DNA from: Chitinophagales bacterium
GTDB taxonomy: Bacteria > Bacteroidota > Bacteroidia > Chitinophagales > Chitinophagaceae
Reading direction: 5' to 3'
DNA length: 33,338 bases
NCBI GenBank assembly: GCA_015654495.1
Contig: JAATGW010000025.1
Coordinates: 1-33,338, forward strand
The notes beneath the pieces are model-generated. The model had not been told where the DNA came from, did not search any database, and saw nothing but the letters and a program-made list of their open reading frames with translations. Made by a program: the position numbers and the translations under genes. This document shows, in pieces, positions 18,406 to 27,328 of the stretch. How positions within the stretch are numbered: the first letter of the stretch is position 1; each line of letters starts with the position of its first letter.

Positions 18406-19677
18406 TATTACAAATCCGTCGGGAAGTATCGCGCCTTTCTTCACTACCACAATGCCGTCTTTTACTGTATAAAGTGAATGATCAGAGTTTGCAAGATGCG
18501 CGCCACCATTAATTCTTACATCATTTCCCAGGCGACAGTTCTTATCGATGATTGCATTGCGGATATAGCAGCGTTCGCCGATACCAACTTTGGGAAGCCC
18601 CTTGCTCACCGAATTATTCATGTCTTCAATGGTTTCATAATAATCGGTACCCATAATATAGCTGCTTACAATTGTAGTACCTGAACCGATCCTGGTACGG
18701 ATACCGATAACGCTGTTCTCAATTCTGGAAGCATTGATAATACAGCCTTCTGCAATGATTGTTTTTTCAAGAGTAGTTCCGCTGATTTTTGCAGGAGGCA
18801 GCATGCGCGCACGGGTATAAACAGCCCTGCTGTTATCAAAAAGATTGAACGGCGGAACCTCATCGGTGAGCGCCAGGTTGGCCTCGAAAAATGAATAGAT
18901 ATTTCCGATATCCGTCCAGTATCCTTCATACTGGTAGCTGAGCACCTTGAAATGTTCTATTGAATGAGGGATGATTTCTTTACCAAAGTCAGTGGCATCT
19001 TTATGAACATCCTGCAGGAGATCAAACAAAATTTTCCTGCTGAAAATATAGATACCCATACTGGCGAGATAATTTCTTTGCACTGCCTTCATTTCGGCTC
19101 CGGTATCACTTTCCCAATCTTCGAGTACTTCTTTCTTTGGCTTTTCAATAAAAGAGGTGATGAAATGATCATCACTTGTTTTCAGAATACCAAATTCTGT
19201 TGCATCTTTTGCGTTTACCGGAATGGTAGCTATGGAGATATCGGCTCCTTTCGCAATATGTTCATCAACCATTTCCTGGAAATCCATCTGATAAAGCTGA
19301 TCACCGGAAAGGATCAGCAAATAATCGAAGTCCTGCTGTTCAACATGCCTGAGTGATTGCCTCACTGCGTCTGCAGTACCCTGGAACCAGGCCGGATTAT
19401 CGGGTGTTTGTTCCGCTGCTATAATATCAACAAATGCTGAGCTGAACACACTGAAGTGATAAGTGTTTTTAATATGTTTATTCAGCGAAGCGGAGTTGAA
19501 TTGCGTAAGCACATACATTCTTCCAATGCCTGAATTGAGGCAGTTGGAAATCGGAATATCAACCAACCTGTATTTTCCGGCAATCGGTACCGCCGGCTTA
19601 CTTCTCGTAGCTGTGAGCGGAAACAATCTTGTTCCGGCACCACCGCCAAGAATGATAGCTATCACTTCTTTTTTCAT
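18403..19677 (-). CDS. glgC: Glucose-1-phosphate adenylyltransferase
   Basis: VIAIILGGGAGTRLFPLTATRSKPAVPIAGKYRLVDIPISNCLNSGI; ILSGDQLYQMDF; left-handed beta-helix C-domain. Confidence 0.97.
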   Translation of the reverse strand: MKKEVIAIILGGGAGTRLFPLTATRSKPAVPIAGKYRLVDIPISNCLNSGIGRMYVLTQFNSASLNKHIKNTYHFSVFSSAFVDIIAAEQTPDNPAWFQGTADAVRQSLRHVEQQDFDYLLILSGDQLYQMDFQEMVDEHIAKGADISIATIPVNAKDATEFGILKTSDDHFITSFIEKPKKEVLEDWESDTGAEMKAVQRNYLASMGIYIFSRKILFDLLQDVHKDATDFGKEIIPHSIEHFKVLSYQYEGYWTDIGNIYSFFEANLALTDEVPPFNLFDNSRAVYTRARMLPPAKISGTTLEKTIIAEGCIINASRIENSVIGIRTRIGSGTTIVSSYIMGTDYYETIEDMNNSVSKGLPKVGIGERCYIRNAIIDKNCRLGNDVRINGGAHLANSDHSLYTVKDGIVVVKKGAILPDGFVI

Positions 19678-19700
19678 ATGGTTGTTAGTTAGAGTGTAAT

Positions 19701-21116
19701 TTAATGCAAAGTTGAATAAAGGTTAATATATTGTTGGGCACTGTTGTCCCAGCTGAAATCCAGTTTCATCATTGTTTTCCTCACATCCTTCAACCTCTTT
19801 TTGTCTTCATATAATTCGAGGCCACGAAAAATGCCCTGAGTAATATCTCCGACACTTGCATAAAGATGAGTAATGCCATAACCATCAGGATCACCATAAT
19901 CTATAACCGTATCTTTCAGGCCTCCTGTTTTTCTTACTATCGGCACAGTCCCATATCGCATTGCATACATCTGATTCAATCCGCAGGGCTCCACCCTTGA
20001 GGGCATAAGTATAAAATCCGCACCTGCATACATCAGGTGGCTGAGTGCTTCATTATATCCTACAAATACATTATAGTCGCCGGCACTGTATGCTTTTAAT
20101 ATTTCAAGCTGCGATTCCACATATGGATCTCCACTGCCAAGGATCAGAAAATTCATTTTTCTTCCGATATGATAGAAACTATCACCTATAACCTGTGGCA
20201 AAAGATCCGCAGCTTTTTCGCCAACAAGTCTGCCTATAAAAACGAAAAGTGGCTTTTCAGGATCAAGCTCAAAAGTTTCACATAATTTTTCCTTGCTTGC
20301 TGTTTTACCCCTTTTTACATCAAGCGCTTTATAATGATCATCGATATATTTATCGGTTTCAGGATCCCATACAACCGTATCAATACCATTAAGGATACCC
20401 GAACATTTTCCTTTTTCATATTCAAAAAGTGCTTCAAGCCCGTTGCTCATGTACTTGAGCTCCTCCATATAGCTCCAGCTTACAGTAGTCACTTTCCACG
20501 CACATTTGATGCCTGATGCAAGGGGATTGATCATATTATTCCACTCCAGCTGGCCCCATTTCCACTGATCCCACTCAGGTATGTAATGGCTCTTATCCCA
20601 TCCCAGCCAACCCTGGTACTGCGCATTGTGAATGGTAATTACTGACGGAATATCTGCCAGGTTCCGGAACCCGACACAATTTTGCATCATAAATGGGATA
20701 AGAGCTGCGTGATGATCATGTACATGTATCACATCGGGTTCGTGATTCCATTTTGCGATCCAGTCGACTACAGCAATCTGAAAAGCTGTAAACCGCTCAG
20801 TATCGTCATCATATCCATATACTTTTTCCCTGTCGAGTAGTCCGCCGATATCAATAAGATAAAGATCAAAACCCAGAACATTGGTTATTTCCTTGATAAC
20901 TGTGTATTCAAACCACCAGTAACCGAGGTTGGCGCCACCCTTATGAACGAGTTCCCATTGGTTGTTATATAAAAATTTTGTATTGTACATGGGCATCACC
21001 ACTTTGGCAATATGCCCGAGTTGATTCTGGTATCGGGGAAGTGCGCCAACCACATCGCCGAGGCCTCCTGCTTTAGCTACCGGATAACATTCGGCCGATA
21101 CGTGTATGATTTCCAT
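19701..21116 (-). CDS. glgA: Glycogen synthase (GT5)
   Basis: MEIIHVSAECYPVAKAGGLGDVVGALP (KxGGL motif), HVHDHHAALIP, FIGRLVGEKAADLLPQ, FILMPSRVEPCGLNQMYAMRYGTVPIVRKTGGLKDTV. Confidence 0.96.
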   Translation of the reverse strand: MEIIHVSAECYPVAKAGGLGDVVGALPRYQNQLGHIAKVVMPMYNTKFLYNNQWELVHKGGANLGYWWFEYTVIKEITNVLGFDLYLIDIGGLLDREKVYGYDDDTERFTAFQIAVVDWIAKWNHEPDVIHVHDHHAALIPFMMQNCVGFRNLADIPSVITIHNAQYQGWLGWDKSHYIPEWDQWKWGQLEWNNMINPLASGIKCAWKVTTVSWSYMEELKYMSNGLEALFEYEKGKCSGILNGIDTVVWDPETDKYIDDHYKALDVKRGKTASKEKLCETFELDPEKPLFVFIGRLVGEKAADLLPQVIGDSFYHIGRKMNFLILGSGDPYVESQLEILKAYSAGDYNVFVGYNEALSHLMYAGADFILMPSRVEPCGLNQMYAMRYGTVPIVRKTGGLKDTVIDYGDPDGYGITHLYASVGDITQGIFRGLELYEDKKRLKDVRKTMMKLDFSWDNSAQQYINLYSTLH

Positions 21117-21248
21117 CCCCTTTTGCGGTTTAATTGATTCAAATTAAGAAGTATATCGATTCATCATGCTACAATGATAAAAATATTTTTATGCTAAGTA
21201 ATTCTTATTATTTTCAGGTTTCAAACCAACTTAAACCAATCACGGCTC

Positions 21249-22859
21249 ATGAGGCAACCCGCAAAACCCACTAACCATAGTGCGCTTGGAACGTTAGTGA
21301 TCGTATTCTTCTTCTGGGGATTTATTGCAGCTTCTAATAGTATCCTGATCCCTTTCTGTAAAACACATTTCTCTTTAACACAATTTCAGTCGCAGCTGAT
21401 AGGATCTGCCTTTTACGGGGCTTATTTCATTGGTTCGCTTATTCTGTTCATCGTTTCCAATATTGCCGGATACGATATCGTGAATAAGATCGGATACAAA
21501 AGAGGCATTATTTACGGACTTTTTATTTCGGTTATAGGTGCCCTGCTGATCATTCCGTCCGCCAATGCCAATTCATTTTATGCGATCCTGGGCTCTTTAT
21601 TTGTAGTTGCGCTGGGGTTTTCTCTGCAGCAAACCTGCGCACAACCATTTGCCATTGCGCTGGGAGACCCGGCTACAGGCTCTCACAGGTTAAACCTGGG
21701 TGGTGGAGTAAACTCTTTCGGAACCACACTGGGACCGGTTATCGTGAGTTTGTTCCTGTTTGGCTCCATCGGCGAGAAAACAACAGATGTCATTTATACC
21801 GTTAAAAACATCAATAATCTTTATATAATTGTCGCCATTGTTTTTGCTGTAGTGGCGCTCTTCTTTCTGTTTTCGAAACTGCCCGATGGTAAAAACCTTG
21901 AGCCTTTCGAAAAGGCAACCAAGGCTTCATGGGCACTTTTTTTAATGCTTTTGCTGATAGTTGTTATTATATTGATAGGTCAACTTACAGACACGCCTAA
22001 ACTATATCTGCTGATTGCCACCATGATTGCAGTTGCCACTATTTTGTTTTATGGAAACAGTGCGGCTGAAAAAAAGCCCGACGGCTGGGGCGCAATGAAA
22101 TTCCCGCAGCTTATTTACGGTATGTTTGGCATATTCGTTTATGTGGGTGTGGAAGTTACTATCGACAATAATTTCGGTGCCTTACTAAAAGTTCCGGGCT
22201 ATTTCAATGAAGCAGGTTTATCAGAAAGTGAAATATCACAATATATTTCCCTGTACTGGGGAAGTCTTATGATTGGAAGGTGGACTGGTGCAATAAGTGT
22301 ATTCAGCCTTTCCGCTGTATCCAAAAAAATTGCAATGGTTATCGTTCCATTTATTGCCTTTGCCGTTATTCTTCTTGTAAACAAGATTTCAGGAAATGAA
22401 ATCGGTAACCTTTACCCATAGGCAATCTGCATTGTGGTCGCCATTGCTGCTTTTTTCTTCGGCCAGGAAAAGCCGGTGAAAACACTTTTAACGCTGTCCA
22501 TCCTTGGCACCATTGCCATGATCATCGGATCATATACAACAGGTATAGTTTCCGTGTTTGCAATCATTTCCGGCGGACTCTGTTGTTCTGTTATGTGGCC
22601 CTGCATTTTTGCATTGGGCGTCGGCGGTCTTGGTAAATACACAAGCGAAGGGTCTGCAATGCTTATCATGATGATATTAGGTGCTGCAGTTATCCCGCCA
22701 TTCCAGGGAGCTGTTGGAGATGGTGCAATAGGTTTGCATAAATCATACCTGGTGGCAGCGGCATGTTTTGCAATTTTGATTCTTCTTGCGGTGAAATTGC
22801 GCAACGTGCTGAACAAACAGGGACTTAACTTTGACGAGCAAATCTCGGGAGGTCATTAA
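21249..22859 (+). pseudogene. Sugar MFS transporter (FucP/glucose-galactose-like) interrupted by one in-frame TAG at 22419-22421
   Basis: 21249-22421 and 22434-22859 are the same frame (offset 1185 = 3 x 395) and together form one continuous TM protein: ..[39 protein letters not shown]... No other stop or frameshift seen. Confidence 0.85.
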
Positions 22860-22874
22860 AATCATCTTTTTCTT

Positions 22875-23864
22875 ATGGATTTAACGAATGCAGTTCCACC
22901 GGTATCGCAACAATTCGCGCTTGGTGTTGATCTCGGAGGTACAAATACAAAATTCGGACTGGTTAATACACACGGTGATATATTTCATTATGGTTCAATT
23001 TCCACTAATACAAAAGATGCTGTGGAAGATTTTATTGATGAACTGTATGATGCCATAATTCCTGGAATTACGGAAGTCGGAGGTATTGGAATGATCCGGG
23101 GCATCGGCATCGGCGCGCCCAATGGAAATATTTATAAAGGAACAATCGAATATGCGCCAAATCTGAAATGGAAAGGAATTATTCCACTCGCAGATCTGAT
23201 AACAAAAAAGTTCGGCATCAAGGCAAGGCTTACCAATGATGCGAATGCAGCAGCAGTTGGCGAAATGACCTATGGTGCGGCTAAGGGTATGCGTGATTTT
23301 ATTATGATTACCCTCGGAACCGGCGTTGGAAGCGGAATTGTAGCTAATGGTCAGCTGATCTATGGGCACGACGGTTTTGCCGGAGAACTGGGTCATACCA
23401 TTATAATTCCAGGGGGACGGCTTCATCCGGGTACGGGAATCCTTGGATCCCTGGAAGCATATGCATCGGCAACGGGTGTTGCACGCACTGCCGTCGAATT
23501 TCTTGATGAACATCCGGGCATTGAAAGTTCCATGCGTGCATATAATAAGGATGAAATTGATGCAAAGGTTGTGTATGATTGTGCAATGGCAGGAGATCAG
23601 CTTGCGATCGAAGTTTACAATTACACCGGGAATATTTTAGGACTTGCGCTGGCGAATTTTGTGATGTTCAGCAGCCCTGAAGCAATTGTATTATTCGGTG
23701 GAATGGCAAAAGCAGGTGAAATGATTCTTAAACCCACCCGCGAGAATATGGAAAAACACCTGCTACCGATCTTCCAGAATAAAGTAAAATTGTTGTTCAG
23801 CGAATTGAAGGAAGCAGATGCGGCGATACTTGGTGCAAGCGCACTCGTATGGGATGTACGATAA
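22875..23864 (+). CDS. ROK family sugar kinase (putative glucokinase)
   Basis: ALGVDLGGTNTKFGLVN phosphate-binding motif, LTNDANAAAVGEMTYGAAKGMRDFIMITLGTGVGSGIV, DGFAGELGHTIIIPGGR. Confidence 0.92.
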   Translation: MDLTNAVPPVSQQFALGVDLGGTNTKFGLVNTHGDIFHYGSISTNTKDAVEDFIDELYDAIIPGITEVGGIGMIRGIGIGAPNGNIYKGTIEYAPNLKWKGIIPLADLITKKFGIKARLTNDANAAAVGEMTYGAAKGMRDFIMITLGTGVGSGIVANGQLIYGHDGFAGELGHTIIIPGGRLHPGTGILGSLEAYASATGVARTAVEFLDEHPGIESSMRAYNKDEIDAKVVYDCAMAGDQLAIEVYNYTGNILGLALANFVMFSSPEAIVLFGGMAKAGEMILKPTRENMEKHLLPIFQNKVKLLFSELKEADAAILGASALVWDVR

Positions 23865-23890
23865 CGTTAAACGTTCAACGTTCAACGTTT
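23863..23890. repeat. Heptamer tandem array, AACGTTN family, with 10-bp inverted ends
   Basis: aacgtta aacgttc aacgttc aacgttt between convergent ROK and lipA; gttaaacgtt-caacgttc-aacgtttaac (23866-23893) is a perfect 10-bp inverted repeat with 8-nt loop. Confidence 0.85.
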
Positions 23891-24807
23891 AACAACTGCT
23901 CAGTAAGCCATTTTTCACGGCCATAACCAGGAACTACGTGCTTTTCGCTGTGATAACTTGATCTCACAAGCGGGCCGCTCTCCACATAATCTATCCCCAA
24001 AGAATAGCCGATTTCACGGTATTCAGCAAATTCATCAGGATGTACAAATCGGGCAACCTGTAAATGTTTACGTGTTGGTTGCAGGTACTGACCGATTGTT
24101 ACCACATCTACTCCGCTGTTGTTAAGGTCTTTCAGGGTTTGTATAACTTCCTCTTTTTTCTCTCCCAAACCCAGCATGATTCCTGATTTTGTACGCATGC
24201 CGCCTTCTTTGAGGATACGCAGCACTTCCATACTACGCCAGTATTTGGCCTGTATGCGAACCTGGCGGGTAAGCCGCTCTACGGTTTCAATATTATGCGA
24301 AACAACTTCAGGAGCTGCTTCAATGATGCGGTTTATATTTTCCTTCTCTCCCTTGAAATCAGGAATAAGTGTTTCAAGCGTAGTATCCGGGTTTAGTGTT
24401 TTAACGGCGCGGATTGTGTTATACCAGACAATACTTCCCCCATCCTTTAATTCATCACGGTCTACAGAAGTAATAACCGCATGCTTCACCTTCATCAAAT
24501 GAATTGCTTCCGCTACACGTTGCGGTTCATCCCAATCCACTGCTCCGGGCCGCCCGGTTGCAACCGCACAAAATCCGCAACTTCTTGTACATACATTTCC
24601 AAGTATCATGAAGGTGGCTGTTCCGGCTCCCCAGCACTCACCCATATTCGGACAATTTCCGCTTTCGCAAATGGTGTGAAGTTTATGTGTATCAACCAGG
24701 TTTCTTACATTCCGGTAACTTTCGCCAATGGGTAGTCGAACCCTCAACCAGTCTGGTTTTTTTGGTTTTTGTTCCACAACCGGATCTATAACTGTCAGTT
24801 CTTTCAT
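23875..24807 (-). CDS. lipA: Lipoyl synthase
   Basis: [41 protein letters not shown] (both LipA Cys motifs); [23 protein letters not shown]. Confidence 0.97.
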   Translation of the reverse strand: MKELTVIDPVVEQKPKKPDWLRVRLPIGESYRNVRNLVDTHKLHTICESGNCPNMGECWGAGTATFMILGNVCTRSCGFCAVATGRPGAVDWDEPQRVAEAIHLMKVKHAVITSVDRDELKDGGSIVWYNTIRAVKTLNPDTTLETLIPDFKGEKENINRIIEAAPEVVSHNIETVERLTRQVRIQAKYWRSMEVLRILKEGGMRTKSGIMLGLGEKKEEVIQTLKDLNNSGVDVVTIGQYLQPTRKHLQVARFVHPDEFAEYREIGYSLGIDYVESGPLVRSSYHSEKHVVPGYGREKWLTEQLLNVER

Positions 24808-24839
24808 TGTTTTTTTATAATTCTTTCAGCCCTATCCCG

Positions 24840-25682
24840 CTACTTTCGGCTTCCGAAAAGGAGCGAGATATATCCGTTATTGAAAAAATTCTTTCCACCT
24901 ACACCTACCATCTGATCGATCTTCTTTGTATAATATTCGAAATTAAAGCCGAATTCAATTGCTGTAATAGTGTTATTAAATCTTGCCCAGTCAAACCGGA
25001 GGGCTGCTTTCGCATGTATGCCCGGAACAAATTTCATTTCACCCCAGCCTGAAGATATTCCTGTCCCCCCAACAATAAAGGGCCCCAGAAATTCTGCACT
25101 ATCAGCCTGTGTGTATTTTATTTTTTTAACCTGGCCTGAATTAGGCGGAGATTCAACTTCAATATAATATGGCCTCATCAAACCCGCTGAAAACCCTCCG
25201 GCAAAAAGGGCATAAACCCCTACCCCATTTTTATTTCCCTTGCCTCCGATCATGAGTTGCTGACCGATGCCCAGTTTCAACTGGTAAAATGAGTTCTGCT
25301 TTCCATAAATGAAGGGATTGCCAAGCACTACAAAACCGTTACCAATATTATCACTGGTACTTTGTTTTTCTTCCTTCGCATGCTTTTTTTCATTCAGTTC
25401 AATCTGATAAATTGTAGCCCTGTATGGAGTTTTTAACTTGCCCAGTTCATACGAAAGGCCATAGCCATCATTATTGAACTTAATCCCGAAAATATTATGT
25501 TTTCTGTAGGCAGGCTCTCCCTCCTCTTCCATCCGGATCATATTATTGATCCTTTCTCTTTTTTCAGCTTTTTTATCAGATCTGGATTTTGCGGGTACCC
25601 TTGACGGTTCAGGTTCCTGCTCCTGCGCCTGCATTGACAAAGCCAGCAGCAACAATCCTGTGAAAATTATAGGTCCTTTCAC
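24840..25682 (-). CDS. Hypothetical exported, probably outer-membrane, protein
   Basis: 280 aa; signal peptide MKGPIIFTGLLLLALSMQAQEQEPEP, charged linker, then beta-strand-like Gly/aromatic alternation ending ..NNGYISLLFGSRK. Confidence 0.6.
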   Translation of the reverse strand: MKGPIIFTGLLLLALSMQAQEQEPEPSRVPAKSRSDKKAEKRERINNMIRMEEEGEPAYRKHNIFGIKFNNDGYGLSYELGKLKTPYRATIYQIELNEKKHAKEEKQSTSDNIGNGFVVLGNPFIYGKQNSFYQLKLGIGQQLMIGGKGNKNGVGVYALFAGGFSAGLMRPYYIEVESPPNSGQVKKIKYTQADSAEFLGPFIVGGTGISSGWGEMKFVPGIHAKAALRFDWARFNNTITAIEFGFNFEYYTKKIDQMVGVGGKNFFNNGYISLLFGSRK

Positions 25683-25729
25683 TTAATAATATTTGTATTA
25701 TGGATGTAAATTTATGCAAATTACGAACA

Positions 25730-26146
25730 ATGACTTCAAATGTTATATACGAAGGTGGGCTGAGAACTGTTGCCACTCATGTCCGATCTTCGTCTGATTT
25801 TGAGACCGATGCCCCTGTTGATAACGAAGGAAAGGGTGAAAGATTTTCGCCTACGGACCTTGTTGGGACAGCTCTTGCCAGCTGTATGCTAACAACTATA
25901 GCTATCAAGGCAAAACATATGGAAAATGATCTTCGTGGGATAAAAATAGATGTGTTAAAAATTATGGCAGCCAATCCCCGCCGGATCGGAGGCTTAAATT
26001 TAACATTTCATTACCCTGAAAATTTTACTCCAACTCCTTCTCAAAAGGAAGAACTCGAACGCATCGCCATGACCTGCCCGGTCGCTGAAAGCATTCATCC
26101 GGATATTAAATTAAACGTCGATTTCAACTGGCCTTCCGCTTCCTGA
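25730..26146 (+). CDS. OsmC family protein
   Basis: FSPTDLVGTALASCMLTTIAIKAK (OsmC active-site Cys) and MTCPVAESIHPDIKLN (second Cys). ATG at 25730 (MTSNVIYEGGLRT) preferred over 25700. Confidence 0.88.
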   Translation: MTSNVIYEGGLRTVATHVRSSSDFETDAPVDNEGKGERFSPTDLVGTALASCMLTTIAIKAKHMENDLRGIKIDVLKIMAANPRRIGGLNLTFHYPENFTPTPSQKEELERIAMTCPVAESIHPDIKLNVDFNWPSAS

Positions 26147-26215
26147 TTAGGTCCGACCATGCTGGCTACTAAATTGATTTGCATAAACGTGCTAATATTT
26201 TTAGTAATTTGCAAT

Positions 26216-27274
26216 ATGGATGAACAGAACTACCGGCGAGGTCGCGGTGCGCAGATAAACAGCAGTAATCGCTTCCTGAAACATCGTCTCGACAGGGAGA
26301 TCGATTCTGCAGTTGATGATTGGGAAGAAAAGCCGATCCAAACTGTGTATATCGAAGAGCTGGCCAAATCAATTGTGAACAAAGTTGACAGTCCTGATCT
26401 AAGGCTGGAATACAGTATGAATCCTTATTCAGGTTGCGAACATGGATGTATTTATTGTTATGCACGTAATGCGCACGAATACCATGGCTTCAGCGCGGGG
26501 CTCGATTTTGAATCAAAAATTCTGGTTAAGAAAAATGCGCCTGAGCTACTTCATGATTTCCTCATGAAGCCATCATGGGAATGCCGCCCCATTATGCTAA
26601 GCGGGAATACCGATTGTTATCAGCCTGCTGAGCAAACTTACAGGCTCACCCGCCAGATGCTCGAAATCTGTTACCAGTTCCGGCAACCGGTTGGAATCAT
26701 AACAAAAAATTCATTTATTGTCAAAGACCTTGATCTGTTAAGCAAAATGGCTTCACAGCGCCTGGTTTCGGTTTTATTTTCAGTTACGACGCTTGATGAA
26801 AAACTGCGCAGGTTTATGGAACCAAGAACAACCACAGCAAGCCAGAAATTTAATACCATGCGCGAACTCAGCAAAGCCGGTGTACGCGTTGGTGTAATGA
26901 TCGGTCCTGTAATTCCGGGATTGAATGATCATGAACTGAGTTCTATTATCGAAGCGGCAAAAGACCATGGAGCCAGTTTTACGGCCTATACTTTTATAAG
27001 ATTGAACGGCGTATTGCCGCTAATTTTTCACGACTGGTTATTTAAAAATTTTCCCGACCGGGCTGAAAAAGTGTGGCATCTGATTGAAGAGTCGCATGGC
27101 GGCAAAGTGAATGATTCCCGTTTTGGCGTGAGGATGCGCGGCGAAGGGCCGATTGCAGCGATGGTATCGGAACAGTTCAAAAAATACGGAAAAAAATTTG
27201 CAATGAATCTTGAAGAGTGGCATCCGGACAGCTCCCAGTTTAAGCGACCCGGAAGCCAGCTTAGTTTGTTCTAA
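26216..27274 (+). CDS. PA0069-family / SplB-like radical SAM protein
   Basis: SMNPYSGCEHGCIYCYARNAHEY (CxxxCxxC) and NSRFGVRMRGEGPIAAMVSEQFKKYGKKF; start MDEQNYRRGRGAQINSSNRF preferred over 26159. Confidence 0.88.
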   Translation: MDEQNYRRGRGAQINSSNRFLKHRLDREIDSAVDDWEEKPIQTVYIEELAKSIVNKVDSPDLRLEYSMNPYSGCEHGCIYCYARNAHEYHGFSAGLDFESKILVKKNAPELLHDFLMKPSWECRPIMLSGNTDCYQPAEQTYRLTRQMLEICYQFRQPVGIITKNSFIVKDLDLLSKMASQRLVSVLFSVTTLDEKLRRFMEPRTTTASQKFNTMRELSKAGVRVGVMIGPVIPGLNDHELSSIIEAAKDHGASFTAYTFIRLNGVLPLIFHDWLFKNFPDRAEKVWHLIEESHGGKVNDSRFGVRMRGEGPIAAMVSEQFKKYGKKFAMNLEEWHPDSSQFKRPGSQLSLF

Positions 27275-27315
27275 ACCTCGGAGGTCTTTTTGCCAAGGTT
27301 GGCATCCGTACGGAT
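27275..27315. terminator. Possible bidirectional terminator region between convergent genes
   Basis: Three adjacent inverted repeats: acctc-g-gaggt (27275-27285) followed by ctttttt-like tract, tgcca-aggt-tggca (27291-27304), atccgtacggat (27304-27315). Confidence 0.35.
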
Positions 27316-27328
27316 CCTCAGGCTTAAT

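Noticed and set aside
22434-22859. ORF 22434-22859 as an independent small membrane gene
   Set aside because: It is in the same frame as 21249-22421 and continues the same transporter; better explained as the downstream part of one interrupted gene.
22995-23513. 172-aa minus-strand ORF opposite the ROK kinase
   Set aside because: Antisense shadow; the plus-strand ROK frame has clear motifs.
6736-23890. Heptamer arrays as CRISPR
   Set aside because: Units are 7 bp, directly abutting, with no spacers and no cas genes in the window.
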